Positions 18,103 to 27,379 of a stretch of 64,000 nt of DNA are shown piece after piece. Source of the stretch: Gammaproteobacteria bacterium. Its GTDB lineage: Bacteria; Pseudomonadota; Gammaproteobacteria; GRL18. The stretch covers positions 46,930 through 110,929 of the forward strand of contig JADGEM010000004.1 of NCBI GenBank assembly GCA_016744375.1. The letters run 5' to 3'. The translations under genes and the position numbers were made by a program. Position 1 is the stretch's first letter. Every line of letters starts with the position of its first letter. A model generated the notes under the pieces. It saw only the letters and a program-made list of their open reading frames with translations. It ran no database searches and was not told the DNA's origin.

Positions 18103-19740
18103 CTACATCATAGCATAATTTGGGCCACTTCCTCCTTCTGGCACAACCCAATTAATATTTTGAGAAGGATCTTTTATATCACATGCTTTACAGTGTAGAC
18201 AATTTTGTGCATCAATCTGAAGACGAACTTCAGCGTTAGGCTGTTTGACTATTTTATAAACACCAGCAGGACAGTATCTTTCTTCAGGTGATGCATATTG
18301 TTTATAATTTATACTAATTGCTTTAGTAGCATCTTTTAATTGCAAATGACATGGCTGATCTTCAATATGGTGAATATTTGATAAATAAACAGAGGATAAA
18401 CGCTCAAAAGTAATAATTCCATCATATTCGGGAGAAATACTTTTCTTAGTTTTCCCTTTTCTCTGCAAATAAACGTGCTTATGTTTGAGAGTCCACACTC
18501 CCATACCTCTTAAAACATAGCTATCAAAAGCACTATATAACAGTCCAGTCTTTAACCCAAGGGAAAATGCAGGCTTAATATTCCTGGCCCGATACAATTC
18601 ATCCCACATCCAGTTTTCTTTAATTTGTTTTCCATAACCAATTACTTCTTTATTGGCTAAGTTTACATTACCTTTGAAATGTTGAATAAGAGCATCTGCG
18701 GCAACAACGCCAGATTGCATCGCCATATGAGTTCCTTTTAGTTTGGGAACATTTAAAAAACCGGCACTATCCCCTATCAACATACCGCCAGGAAAAGTGA
18801 GCTTTGGTAAAGATTGAAAACCACCTTCACTTAATGTCCTGGCGCCATAACTTATCCTTTTTCCACCTTTAATAATTTTTTGAATATAGGGGTGTGATTT
18901 AAATTGTTGAAATAAGTCATAGGGTGATAACCAGGTATTTTTATAATCAAGTCCAACCACTAATCCAATTGAGATAATATTATTTTCCAGTTGATAAAGG
19001 AATGATCCACCATAAACATCAGCTGGTAATGGCCAACCCACTGTATGAAATATTTCACCTTCTTCAAAATTGGACTCTTGAACCTCCCATAACTCTTTCA
19101 ATCCCAGACCATAAACTTGATCTTCAGACTGATTATCAAGTTTATATTTATTTATGATCTGTTTACTTAGTGAACCACGACATCCTTCAGCAAATATTAC
19201 TTGTTTTGCATAAATTTCAATTCCCTGCTGGTAATGGTCAGTTTGATTGTTTTTTTTATCTAACCCCATATCCGCTGTGACAACACCTTTAACTGAACCA
19301 TCTGAAGAGTACAAAAGTTTTGCTGCAGGAAAACCTGGAAAAATTTCAACGCCAAGTGACTCAGCTTGCAGAGCTAACCAGCGACAGAGTTTACCCAAAC
19401 TAATGATATAATTTCCATTATTACTAAATTGTGTGGGTATCGGTAGTTTAAAATAACTTGCCTGTGTTAAAAACAAAAAAAATTCCTGTGCAACTTTTGT
19501 ATATAGAGGCGCACCAAGGTTTTCCCAATCTGGAAACAACTCCGACAAAACTCGTGATTCAATAATGGCACCAGAAATAATATGCCCTCCCACTTCAGAT
19601 GCCTTTTCAAGTACACAAACGGATAGATTCATTTGTAATTTTTTTGCTTGCTGTTTTAATCGGATTGCAGCGCTCAAACCGGCAGGTCCCGCCCCAACTA
19701 TTAACACATCAAAGCTGATTGATTCGTTCTCAGAATTCAT
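18103..19740 (-). CDS. Electron-transfer flavoprotein:ubiquinone oxidoreductase
   Basis: ETF-QO passes electrons from reduced ETF to membrane ubiquinone through FAD and a [4Fe-4S] cluster. The 545-aa protein has an N-terminal FAD site (VLIVGAGPAGLSAAIRLKQQ), the characteristic GGHIISGAIIESRVLSELFPDW, and FPGGMLIGDSAGFLNVPKLKGTHMAMQSG. The cluster ligands are visible as Cys490 (ERYCPAGVY) and Cys514, Cys517 and Cys520 (CLHCKACDIKDPSQNINW). It is the last gene of a long minus-strand operon, 3 bases after etfA. The convergent maf gene ends 11 bases away. Length and motifs look intact. Confidence 0.93.
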   Translation of the reverse strand: MNSENESISFDVLIVGAGPAGLSAAIRLKQQAKKLQMNLSVCVLEKASEVGGHIISGAIIESRVLSELFPDWENLGAPLYTKVAQEFFLFLTQASYFKLPIPTQFSNNGNYIISLGKLCRWLALQAESLGVEIFPGFPAAKLLYSSDGSVKGVVTADMGLDKKNNQTDHYQQGIEIYAKQVIFAEGCRGSLSKQIINKYKLDNQSEDQVYGLGLKELWEVQESNFEEGEIFHTVGWPLPADVYGGSFLYQLENNIISIGLVVGLDYKNTWLSPYDLFQQFKSHPYIQKIIKGGKRISYGARTLSEGGFQSLPKLTFPGGMLIGDSAGFLNVPKLKGTHMAMQSGVVAADALIQHFKGNVNLANKEVIGYGKQIKENWMWDELYRARNIKPAFSLGLKTGLLYSAFDSYVLRGMGVWTLKHKHVYLQRKGKTKKSISPEYDGIITFERLSSVYLSNIHHIEDQPCHLQLKDATKAISINYKQYASPEERYCPAGVYKIVKQPNAEVRLQIDAQNCLHCKACDIKDPSQNINWVVPEGGSGPNYAMM

Positions 19741-19743
19741 TAA

Positions 19744-20676
19744 CTATAATCTTTCAATTATTTCTGGTATAACATCAAATAAATCAGCAACAAGTCCAAT
19801 ATCTGCTGCTTTAAAAATCATAGCATTGGGGTCTTTATTAATTGCAATAATAAATTGAGAGTCTTTGATTCCTGCTAAATGCTGAATAGCCCCTGAAATT
19901 CCAATAGCAATATAGATTCCTGGAGCCACAATCTGTCCCGTTTGACCGACTTGAAAATTGCCTGGAACAAACTCTGCATCAACAGCTGCTCGTGAAGCAC
20001 CAATCGCGGCACCCAGCTTATCAGCTAATGGTTCTATGGTTATCTGAAATTTCTCTTTACTCTCTAAACCCCGACCACCAGAAACAATTATTTTCGCATC
20101 ACATAAGTGCGGCCTTTTGGAGCTTGAAAGCTCCCTTTTTAGCAATTCTGTTTCATAGACAGTTGTAGCATTATCAAGCTTCAAAATTTCAGCCGAGTTT
20201 GAGTTCATCACAGCATTAAACGCAACACTTCTTACAGTAATAATTTTGATTCGATCAGTGCTTAGTACAGTTTCCAACGCATTGCCAGCATAAATGGGGC
20301 GCACAAATGTATTATCAGAAATTACTGAAACAATACTTGATAACTGTGCAACATCCAGCTGAGCAGCCAGTCTGGGTAAAATTGACTTGCCAAAACTACT
20401 TGCTGATGCCAGAACATGACTATAATGTTCTGGTACGATTTCATTTAACAAAGAAGCCATCGTCTCTGCAAGCTGATGTTCATATATTTTTTTATCTGCC
20501 AATAATACCTTTTGTACTCCCTGTAATTTAGCTGCCGATTCAGCTACTGTCTGGCATTCAAAACCAGCCACGAGCACATCAATTTTTGAACCAATCTTAC
20601 TAGCTGCATTCACAACGTTGGATGTTACGGAACTCAATTGATTATTATCATGTTCAGCTAAAACAAGAATCGTCAT
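19744..20676 (-). CDS. etfA: Electron transfer flavoprotein alpha subunit
   Basis: EtfA holds the FAD that takes single electrons from acyl-CoA and N-methyl-amine dehydrogenases. The 310-aa length is standard. The C-terminal FAD-binding domain is clear: IIVSGGRGLESKEKFQITIEPLADKLGAAIGASRAAVD, then VGQTGQIVAPGIYIAIGISGAIQHLAGIKDSQFIIAINKD. It follows etfB with a 2-base gap. Together with ETF-QO it gives a complete route into the quinone pool, located inside a sugar-modification operon. Confidence 0.95.
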   Translation of the reverse strand: MTILVLAEHDNNQLSSVTSNVVNAASKIGSKIDVLVAGFECQTVAESAAKLQGVQKVLLADKKIYEHQLAETMASLLNEIVPEHYSHVLASASSFGKSILPRLAAQLDVAQLSSIVSVISDNTFVRPIYAGNALETVLSTDRIKIITVRSVAFNAVMNSNSAEILKLDNATTVYETELLKRELSSSKRPHLCDAKIIVSGGRGLESKEKFQITIEPLADKLGAAIGASRAAVDAEFVPGNFQVGQTGQIVAPGIYIAIGISGAIQHLAGIKDSQFIIAINKDPNAMIFKAADIGLVADLFDVIPEIIERL

Positions 20677-20678
20677 AT

Positions 20679-21431
20679 TTATATCATCCTTGTTCTTTCT
20701 TTAAGTTTAATGATTAGCTCATCGACATTATTGACAATTTCACCTTCTCGTTCATCAGGTGCAGGAACGACTTTTAATGTTTGTAATCTTGGTTCCACAT
20801 CAACGCTCAGGCTATCTGATGAAATAACATCAAGCTGTTTTTTCTTTGCTTTCATTATATTCATCAAGGTAATATATCGTGGCGTATTTAAACGCAAATC
20901 AGTAGAGATAACTGCTGGCAATGTAATTTTTAAATTTTCCAGTCCACCATCAATTTCAGTCGTTACTAATAGCTCATTCTCTGATTTATTTTCGATTTCT
21001 GTAACAAACATAGCTTGGGACCAGCCAGTCAGTCCAGCTAACATTTGAGGGACCTGACTTGCATCATCGTCAATAGCCTGTTTGCCACAGATTACCAAGG
21101 ATGGATTTTCAGTAATACAAACACGAGCGAGCAACTTTGCTATTGCCAGAGGCTGTAACTCCATATCAGTGGAAATATGTATACTGCGATCGACTCCCAT
21201 AGCCATAGCCGAATATAATACTGAAACAGCATCATCAGCACCACAAGTAACAGCAATCAATTCACTTGTTGCATCACTTTCTTTTAATTGAAGTGCTGCC
21301 TCAATCGCAATTTCATCAAAAGGATTGATTGACATCTTTTCATTAGTAATATCAACACCGGATTCATCACTTTTTACTCGTACATGGACAGCCGGATCGA
21401 GCACTTTTTTTATTGGAATTAATATTTTCAT
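20679..21431 (-). CDS. etfB: Electron transfer flavoprotein beta subunit
   Basis: EtfB binds AMP and contacts partner dehydrogenases. The 250-aa protein begins MKILIPIKKVLDPAVHVRVKSDESGVD and contains INPFDEIAIEAALQLKE and the recognition-loop region EIDGGLENLKITLPAVISTDLRLNTPRYITLMNIMKAKKKQ, all typical of the respiratory beta subunit. Its start overlaps the stop of the methyltransferase upstream as TAATG, so it is probably translationally coupled to sugar-modification genes. Confidence 0.95.
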   Translation of the reverse strand: MKILIPIKKVLDPAVHVRVKSDESGVDITNEKMSINPFDEIAIEAALQLKESDATSELIAVTCGADDAVSVLYSAMAMGVDRSIHISTDMELQPLAIAKLLARVCITENPSLVICGKQAIDDDASQVPQMLAGLTGWSQAMFVTEIENKSENELLVTTEIDGGLENLKITLPAVISTDLRLNTPRYITLMNIMKAKKKQLDVISSDSLSVDVEPRLQTLKVVPAPDEREGEIVNNVDELIIKLKERTRMI

Positions 21432-22102
21432 TATTCGAGAGATAAGTTTTTGTAATAAACACTGATGGGCATATTAAACTGCTTAAAAAATAAGTTCCAG
21501 CTTTCGACCGATTCTATTAGTTTATGTGTTGGATCCCAGTCAAATAAGGCTTTTCTAGAGTTCTGACTGCTTGAAATAATAATTTCGATATAGAATAATT
21601 TCAGCTTTGGACAATTTTTTTCAAGAAATTTGAACAACTCCGTTAACTCATCCTGCTCCAGATGTGGAAGAACATCTCTGGTTACTATAACTTCTATATC
21701 TGAAAGTTTCTTATCAGGAAGGTTAAAGACATTTTGATACAAAAACGGCTTTATTTCTCTTTTGGCATTTTGACGTGCATAATTGCTTATATCAATGCCA
21801 ATAACATTTTTTGACAGCTTATAAAATTCATATAGGAGATAACCTTTTGCACAGCCAAAATCCAGAATGTTTTGAAAAGGAATTAATGCATGTATCTGTT
21901 TCGCACAAGCTGCATATCTTCCATCATATTTATACCCGCCAAATCCTTGCGGAACATCTGGATTATCATAGTAGTCTTGTCCAAATTCAAGATAGTCATC
22001 AGTAACATCTCTGCTACAGTCTCTAATACATTGTAAGCGTGAAGAATAGCTACTTTTCTGTTTAATACTCGAATAAATAAGAGGCTCTGTCAAAATCTTC
22101 AT
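21431..22102 (-). CDS. SAM-dependent methyltransferase
   Basis: This is a class I Rossmann methyltransferase of 223 aa. Motif I is at ~77-95 (NILDFGCAKGYLLYEFYKLSKNVIGIDIS) and a motif II-like stretch is IEVIVTRDVLPHLEQDEL. The substrate is unknown. It overlaps the upstream aminotransferase by ATGA and the downstream etfB by one base. Its position suggests methylation of an amino or hydroxyl group of the sugar made by this operon. Confidence 0.8.
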   Translation of the reverse strand: MKILTEPLIYSSIKQKSSYSSRLQCIRDCSRDVTDDYLEFGQDYYDNPDVPQGFGGYKYDGRYAACAKQIHALIPFQNILDFGCAKGYLLYEFYKLSKNVIGIDISNYARQNAKREIKPFLYQNVFNLPDKKLSDIEVIVTRDVLPHLEQDELTELFKFLEKNCPKLKLFYIEIIISSSQNSRKALFDWDPTHKLIESVESWNLFFKQFNMPISVYYKNLSLE

Positions 22103-23199
22103 AGGGCAAAATTACCGATTTCATCACAAATGCAATCAATTACTGAATCATTAATGTGTTTAGCAATGGGTAAGCTAACAATTCTCTCAGCCCGATAGTC
22201 AGTATTCGTCAAGCTATCATATATATTGACAATACTATTAGCACTCATCCTATGATATGGACGAGGGTAATGGACTTTTAACTCAATTCCATATTTATTG
22301 TGCATTAAGTCAATAAATTTGTCTCTATTATTGATACAAACCATTAATAGATGATGAGACGAATTTGAAATTTGGTCAATTTCCGGCATTTTAATTATAT
22401 TTGAAATTTCAGCATAATAACGAAGAACTTTCTTCTCTCTCTCTTCTATTAAATCTCTATAATATTTTAACTTTATATTCAAAATAGCTGCCTGAATTTC
22501 ATCCAGCCTTGAATTCATACTGGGAAATTCAATATCATCCCGATTAATGTGTCCATGTGAACGAGCTTTTCGCAACCAGGCTGCATGCTCATCATCATTT
22601 GTAATGATAAATCCTGCATCTCCCATACTGGCAAGATTTTTAAGTGGATGAGCACTGAAAGCACCAAATTCCCCAAAACAACCAGCATGCTTCTTATCAT
22701 CTCTACTGCCAAATGCCTGGGCACAATCTTCTATCAAGGTAAGATTATGAGCCGTGCACCATTGCGCTATTTCCTTTACATCTGCCAGATAGCCTCCTAA
22801 ATGAACAAGAATAACGGCTTTGCTGCGAGAGGTAAGAGAACGCTTAAGGGAGTCAATTGACATTAATCCTGTCTGCTTATCTACATCACATAATACAGGT
22901 TTAGCACCTGCTAGCATAATAGATGAAACCGTTGCTAAATAACTATTAGAAACAGTAATGACTTCATCATCCGACGTCAACCCCAGACGCTGCATTGCTA
23001 ATACAAGCGCATCGGTTCCATTAGCTACACCCACGCAGTGCCCTGCACCTGTTTCTAATTTTATCTTTTCTTCAAAATCATCAAGTTCTTTCCCAAGAAC
23101 ATACTGCCCACTGCGTATTACCCTATAAACAGCAGCCTCAATCTCAGAAAAGTAATCTTGATTTTCAGCGATTAAATTAATAAATGGAACTTTAATCAT
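22099..23199 (-). CDS. DegT/DnrJ/EryC1/StrS-family sugar aminotransferase
   Basis: PLP-dependent enzymes of this family aminate keto-sugar nucleotides. The 366-aa length is normal. Visible motifs are GAGHCVGVANGTDALVLAMQRLGL, the Asp of LIEDCAQAFGS, and the PLP lysine in FSAHPLKNLASMGDAGFI. The sugar and carbon position cannot be read from sequence. It is separate from pseC, so the locus has at least two sugar aminotransferases and probably more than one amino sugar. Confidence 0.88.
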   Translation of the reverse strand: MIKVPFINLIAENQDYFSEIEAAVYRVIRSGQYVLGKELDDFEEKIKLETGAGHCVGVANGTDALVLAMQRLGLTSDDEVITVSNSYLATVSSIMLAGAKPVLCDVDKQTGLMSIDSLKRSLTSRSKAVILVHLGGYLADVKEIAQWCTAHNLTLIEDCAQAFGSRDDKKHAGCFGEFGAFSAHPLKNLASMGDAGFIITNDDEHAAWLRKARSHGHINRDDIEFPSMNSRLDEIQAAILNIKLKYYRDLIEEREKKVLRYYAEISNIIKMPEIDQISNSSHHLLMVCINNRDKFIDLMHNKYGIELKVHYPRPYHRMSANSIVNIYDSLTNTDYRAERIVSLPIAKHINDSVIDCICDEIGNFAL

Positions 23200-23214
23200 A
23201 GCTTCAATTCAACT

Positions 23215-24654
23215 TCATATTAAGCCATCACGATAGAGCTTAAACATGAGAGGAGGAATTCCCCAATCATGTGCTCCAGCCTTGTCATGAACATCATTCA
23301 CCTGTCGTTCCCAGTCATTTCTAATTTGCTCCACCTGCCTGATATTTGAGGCCACAAAACCATGCTGATATTGTTCACTCATTAAACTATCCACATTCGC
23401 ACTAACTGCTTCTTCTCTAGTTAAATCATGGATGACAGAACGAGTAGGAGAAAAGATGTCAATATCAAAGGGTAAATCTTTAGCTAAAATAATGCGAACA
23501 AGAAAATCAGAAAGAACAGGACTGAGATGAAAACCATCTCTATTCGTTCCCGATATCATAAATAAATTGTCACAGGCAACTTGACCAATAAGCGGATATT
23601 GGTCAATAGAAATAGGTCGATTTCCTACATTGACTGAAACCAGCTCAGCATTATAAAAATTTTGATTAATTTCATAGGTAGCACTATGCAAAAGGTGTGA
23701 AACACTTGAAATTCTGGCACCATACTCCGGTATGGATGAAACAAAGTTACTGGCTCCAACCAGAATATGACAATCATTGCCTTCTGGTTCTTTAAAATAA
23801 GGCACGGTATACACACCACAGGCACCACCTCTATTGGGTGTTCTGACAACATTCTTATGGGGATATCCCTGTGTCTTAATTTCCATAGAAAGACCAACAC
23901 CACAATAAATGGACTGCACACCATCATCCAGTCCACTACGCTTCAAAAGTGAGGTGGCATCAATGCCATTAGCAATAATAAAGGTATCTGCCTCCAGCTC
24001 CTCACCATTAGTTAAAATGACCTTTGATATTTTACCTTCTGTATCAACAATTGTTTTGACACTGGAATCAATGCACTGAACATTATGAGAAGCAGCCATA
24101 ATTCGATCCAGTTTTTTTAGCACTATTTTGGGGTTCAACCACCCTTCATTATGAATATATACAGCACGTAAGGCACGAGCTGCAGCTGCAGGTTGGTAGT
24201 TTGGAATATCAACTGGGTCAACCAGGCTATGCTGTTCATTAAACTCATTTAATGCTGATAAAATTGCATTAAAATTTTTGTCATCAAGTTCATCTGACGT
24301 TGCATTATTTATAACGAAGGTTCCTTTTGAAAAACAACCGCCAGTATGAACCTGGCAAGTCGAACATTCTTCCGGTAAATGATCTCCTGCCATGGATATT
24401 AATTCTTCTTCAAAATCAGGCCAAACCTGTGTGGCCATATGACTTAATTGAAAATGAGTCAGGCTGGCTTCAGATTGAAGTGATGATGCAGTTATTTCAG
24501 CAAATGAGTTTAACATAGCACCGGCAGGAGCAGTGGCTCCTCCTTTTCTGTTACTGGGTCCAATAATAGAAATTTTTGAGCCCGGTTCATTCTGTAACAA
24601 GCGAAAAGCAACACTTAATCCGATTATTCCATTTCCTATAATTATATATTTCAT
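23215..24654 (-). CDS. DAO-family FAD-dependent oxidoreductase
   Basis: This 479-aa protein begins with a dinucleotide-binding fold, YIIIGNGIIGLSVAFRLLQ, followed by a Gly-rich GGATAPAGAMLNSF. It has the DAO-type C-terminal segment NRPISIDQYPLIGQVACDNLFMISGTNRDGFHLSPVLSDFL. Relatives oxidise C-N bonds of amines or amino acids, and several (dimethylglycine and sarcosine dehydrogenases) use ETF as electron acceptor. etfAB and ETF-QO lie downstream in the same operon, so ETF may be its acceptor here. The substrate is unknown. No signal peptide is obvious. Confidence 0.82.
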   Translation of the reverse strand: MKYIIIGNGIIGLSVAFRLLQNEPGSKISIIGPSNRKGGATAPAGAMLNSFAEITASSLQSEASLTHFQLSHMATQVWPDFEEELISMAGDHLPEECSTCQVHTGGCFSKGTFVINNATSDELDDKNFNAILSALNEFNEQHSLVDPVDIPNYQPAAAARALRAVYIHNEGWLNPKIVLKKLDRIMAASHNVQCIDSSVKTIVDTEGKISKVILTNGEELEADTFIIANGIDATSLLKRSGLDDGVQSIYCGVGLSMEIKTQGYPHKNVVRTPNRGGACGVYTVPYFKEPEGNDCHILVGASNFVSSIPEYGARISSVSHLLHSATYEINQNFYNAELVSVNVGNRPISIDQYPLIGQVACDNLFMISGTNRDGFHLSPVLSDFLVRIILAKDLPFDIDIFSPTRSVIHDLTREEAVSANVDSLMSEQYQHGFVASNIRQVEQIRNDWERQVNDVHDKAGAHDWGIPPLMFKLYRDGLI

Positions 24655-24690
24655 ATCATAATATCTTGTTTAAAATGAGAATGCTTGTTG

Positions 24691-25449
24691 CTAAGGTTTG
24701 AGTATAAAGATAAATGCCTTGCCAACATTTTCCTGATGAGTATTAATAGTATCAATAGTAAAATTTTGACAAATAAAATTTAATAAATTACATTTTGTTT
24801 CAGGGTTTAACCAGTCTTGAATGACCACAATACCATCAGGCTTCAGAGACTTTTTGACCAGAGTGATTGCTTCCTGCATATCATTTACAGCCATCTCGCT
24901 TAAAACATTATTACAAAAAATAACATCAAAACCATGCTCGGTGCTACCTAATTTTTTAGTAAGCATGTTGTCCTTTTCAGTGTGAATTTGTGTTAAATGA
25001 TCGGATAGTGCATGCTGAAGAAAATAATCTCTGACTATTGCAACGGGCTGAATATACTCTAATCCATAATAACTTGCACCATGTTCAAGAACTGGTTTTG
25101 ACAGCATTCCATGACCAGAGCCAAAATCAAGAACACACTTGTCGTTTAGATTGATAAAATGGCTAATATTATTAATTTGAGCTTCAGCACGTTCTACATA
25201 AGCTAATACACTCTGTGCATCTTCACTATTTGGAGGTATATCCAGTTTATTAAGCATATCAATAATTCTGGAAACATCCTTTTTCTCTGTATTGGCTTTA
25301 ATATAATATCGTTGAGCCAATCTCATCCATTTTAAAAATTTCTCTCTTGCAGGCATATCCTCAAATAAAAAAGGGTAGGTGCCAAAGTTATTTATAAATT
25401 GATATTCCCATTTTTCAATGGGTAAATAGTTGTGTATTTCATTGCTCAT
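24691..25449 (-). CDS. SAM-dependent methyltransferase
   Basis: This 252-aa protein has an N-terminal helical region of ~100 residues and a class I methyltransferase domain with KCVLDFGSGHGMLSKPVLEHGASYYGLEYI at ~105-135, FDVIFCNNVLSEMAVNDM and SLKPDGIVVIQDW. The substrate is unknown. It sits between the radical SAM gene and the DAO oxidoreductase gene, all on the minus strand. Confidence 0.8.
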   Translation of the reverse strand: MSNEIHNYLPIEKWEYQFINNFGTYPFLFEDMPAREKFLKWMRLAQRYYIKANTEKKDVSRIIDMLNKLDIPPNSEDAQSVLAYVERAEAQINNISHFINLNDKCVLDFGSGHGMLSKPVLEHGASYYGLEYIQPVAIVRDYFLQHALSDHLTQIHTEKDNMLTKKLGSTEHGFDVIFCNNVLSEMAVNDMQEAITLVKKSLKPDGIVVIQDWLNPETKCNLLNFICQNFTIDTINTHQENVGKAFIFILKP

Positions 25450-25503
25450 AAATCTACCTAACCGATTTCAATCTTATTCCGTTTATTCCGGGCTGGTTAT
25501 CTA

Positions 25504-26613
25504 TTATATAAAATTAATATGCTGCACATCTTGCATAATAATGGAATTCATATATCGGTTGACAGAGTCCATTCGACAGTTTACTCTGCAGCTCTTAATA
25601 TCAAGTTTATTTTTTACAAAGTTAAAATTATTCATCCGTTTTGAACCTTCCCAAATATCCTGAAATGTTGTGTTGTTAATATTTCCCAAATTAAATCGCT
25701 CATCAAGCAAATAGGCACTACAGCTATAAACACTACCGTCAGCCATTATATAGGCCCATAGATTTGGTGTGGCATAGCAAGTTGTATACCTTTGCCTATT
25801 TCCATCAACATATTTTTTCATTGTTTGATCTCTGAAGATTACCTGAAAATGATCCGTTGACATTGAATTTAAATCATCTTTGTTACAAAGGTATTCCTCA
25901 TAGTTAATTGCTGAATATTGAGAGGTATCACTAAACAAATGTTGTGAGTAAGGTTTAATCACCAGATAATCTAAACCAATAATATCACGGCATATTTTTA
26001 CTAACTCCTTCATTTCATCAGAATTTTCAGGTAACAACAAAGACTGAGCACCTAATACAACATCAAGATTATTTCTACTTCTGTAATCAACCATTTTCTG
26101 TAAATGTTTAATCACTTTTTCAAAATCATGTTTGTCTGTTTTATGTATCTGACTATAAGTATCAGCGCTACCCGCATTAATTGATGCTTTTAACCAGGAT
26201 GTATGTGGAAGAGCTCTATCAAGAAAATCCTTAGGCAGCACCGTAGCATTGGTAGTAAACGCAACATCAATTCCAGAGTTTTTTGTTACTTCAGCCATTT
26301 CAGCAATTTGTTTATGTAGAAGCGGTTCACCTTCACCTGCATACATAATACTTTTTATTCCCAGACTAGATAATTCAGGAACCCGTTGCTTTATCACCTG
26401 TAAATCAAACCGAACCGGATTATAACCAACATAATCTACAGCACAGAATGAACAGCGATGATTACAGGCACCTATTGGTGAGATCTCTACATAAATGGGA
26501 TAAACTTTTTTTGCTAAAGTCCAGTCATCGCCTGCATCTAACAGCTGTGCAACGCGTTCAGGGTGGTAAACCAGTTTATGGCTTTCAATGCCGTATTTAT
26601 CAGTCATAGTCAT
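25504..26613 (-). CDS. Radical SAM enzyme with SPASM/twitch-type C-terminus
   Basis: Radical SAM enzymes cleave S-adenosylmethionine at a [4Fe-4S] cluster to start radical chemistry. The cluster motif is C50-x3-C54-x2-C57 (GACNHRCSFC), followed by IMYAGEGEPLLHKQI. The C-terminal region has further cysteines in CYATPNLWAYIMADGSVYSCSAYLLDERFNLGNI and a CRVNC near the end, which suits a second cluster. The 369-aa length is typical. Its start overlaps the end of the nucleotidyltransferase by 14 bases. A role in sugar epimerisation, deoxygenation or C-methylation is possible but not shown. Confidence 0.85.
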   Translation of the reverse strand: MTMTDKYGIESHKLVYHPERVAQLLDAGDDWTLAKKVYPIYVEISPIGACNHRCSFCAVDYVGYNPVRFDLQVIKQRVPELSSLGIKSIMYAGEGEPLLHKQIAEMAEVTKNSGIDVAFTTNATVLPKDFLDRALPHTSWLKASINAGSADTYSQIHKTDKHDFEKVIKHLQKMVDYRSRNNLDVVLGAQSLLLPENSDEMKELVKICRDIIGLDYLVIKPYSQHLFSDTSQYSAINYEEYLCNKDDLNSMSTDHFQVIFRDQTMKKYVDGNRQRYTTCYATPNLWAYIMADGSVYSCSAYLLDERFNLGNINNTTFQDIWEGSKRMNNFNFVKNKLDIKSCRVNCRMDSVNRYMNSIIMQDVQHINFI

Positions 26614-27379
26614 CTATTAAATTATGAATGGGATTATTAGAAAATTTTATATGCCAGTCATCATTTCCATCCCAGGGGACAAGCTTAACAGGATCAGACT
26701 GAGCTTTTTTTAGCATGTTAATCGTGCCTATGTCTTTATGAATATCATTATTTTTCCATGTTGCAATATGATTGATAAAGTGAGGAATAACCTCTGTACT
26801 AAAGTCAGTAGAAAATTCATTCTGTTTGATCCAGTCTACAATCTCAGGCTCAAGAATATACACTGCCGCGTTTGCTAAACGGGAAGGAGGCTTTTTTACT
26901 TTTTCATAAAAATTAATAACAACGCCCTGCTCATTTATTGCTACCACACCACAGCTTTCCGGATGCTCAGCCTCAAAAGTCATCATCGTCATCAGAGTCC
27001 CAGCGGGTCTATGGTTTTCATGGTAGTCAATGAAATCAGAGAAATTACAGTGGCACCAGTTATCCGCATGAGCAAGCAATATTTTATCACCTTGAAGAAA
27101 ATGATAATTTTCCCTGATTGTTCCAGCTGTACCGAGTAGAATCGGTTCATAAACCGATTCTACCCAGCACTTAAAATAGTCAAGCTTCAGAAAATTATTA
27201 TAAGTACCAGCATGATGATGTGTATTAACCAGTACTTTGCTAATCCCTTGTTCCTTCAATGTTGCCAGCCAGAATTCAAGAATGGGTTTACCATGCACAG
27301 GCATCAGACATTTTGGCCAAATATCAGTCAATGGTTGCAATCGAGTCCCTAAACCAGCAGCTAACAACATCGCTCTCAT
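26600..27379 (-). CDS. Sugar-phosphate nucleotidyltransferase
   Basis: This enzyme activates a sugar 1-phosphate with an NTP. The 259-aa protein begins MRAMLLAAGLGTRLQPLTDIWPKCLMPVHGKPILEF, the standard signature of the family, and has the metal-binding Asp in LLAHADNWCHCNF. HddC (heptose-1-phosphate guanylyltransferase) is one possibility given the neighbouring GmhA-like and HldE-like genes, but the base specificity cannot be read. It overlaps the HldE-like gene by 4 bases. Confidence 0.82.
   Translation of the reverse strand: MRAMLLAAGLGTRLQPLTDIWPKCLMPVHGKPILEFWLATLKEQGISKVLVNTHHHAGTYNNFLKLDYFKCWVESVYEPILLGTAGTIRENYHFLQGDKILLAHADNWCHCNFSDFIDYHENHRPAGTLMTMMTFEAEHPESCGVVAINEQGVVINFYEKVKKPPSRLANAAVYILEPEIVDWIKQNEFSTDFSTEVIPHFINHIATWKNNDIHKDIGTINMLKKAQSDPVKLVPWDGNDDWHIKFSNNPIHNLIDDYD

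Noticed and set aside
20710-21048. 112-aa plus-strand ORF opposite etfB
   Set aside because: Fully antisense to etfB, with Ser-rich low-complexity translation typical of a shadow.
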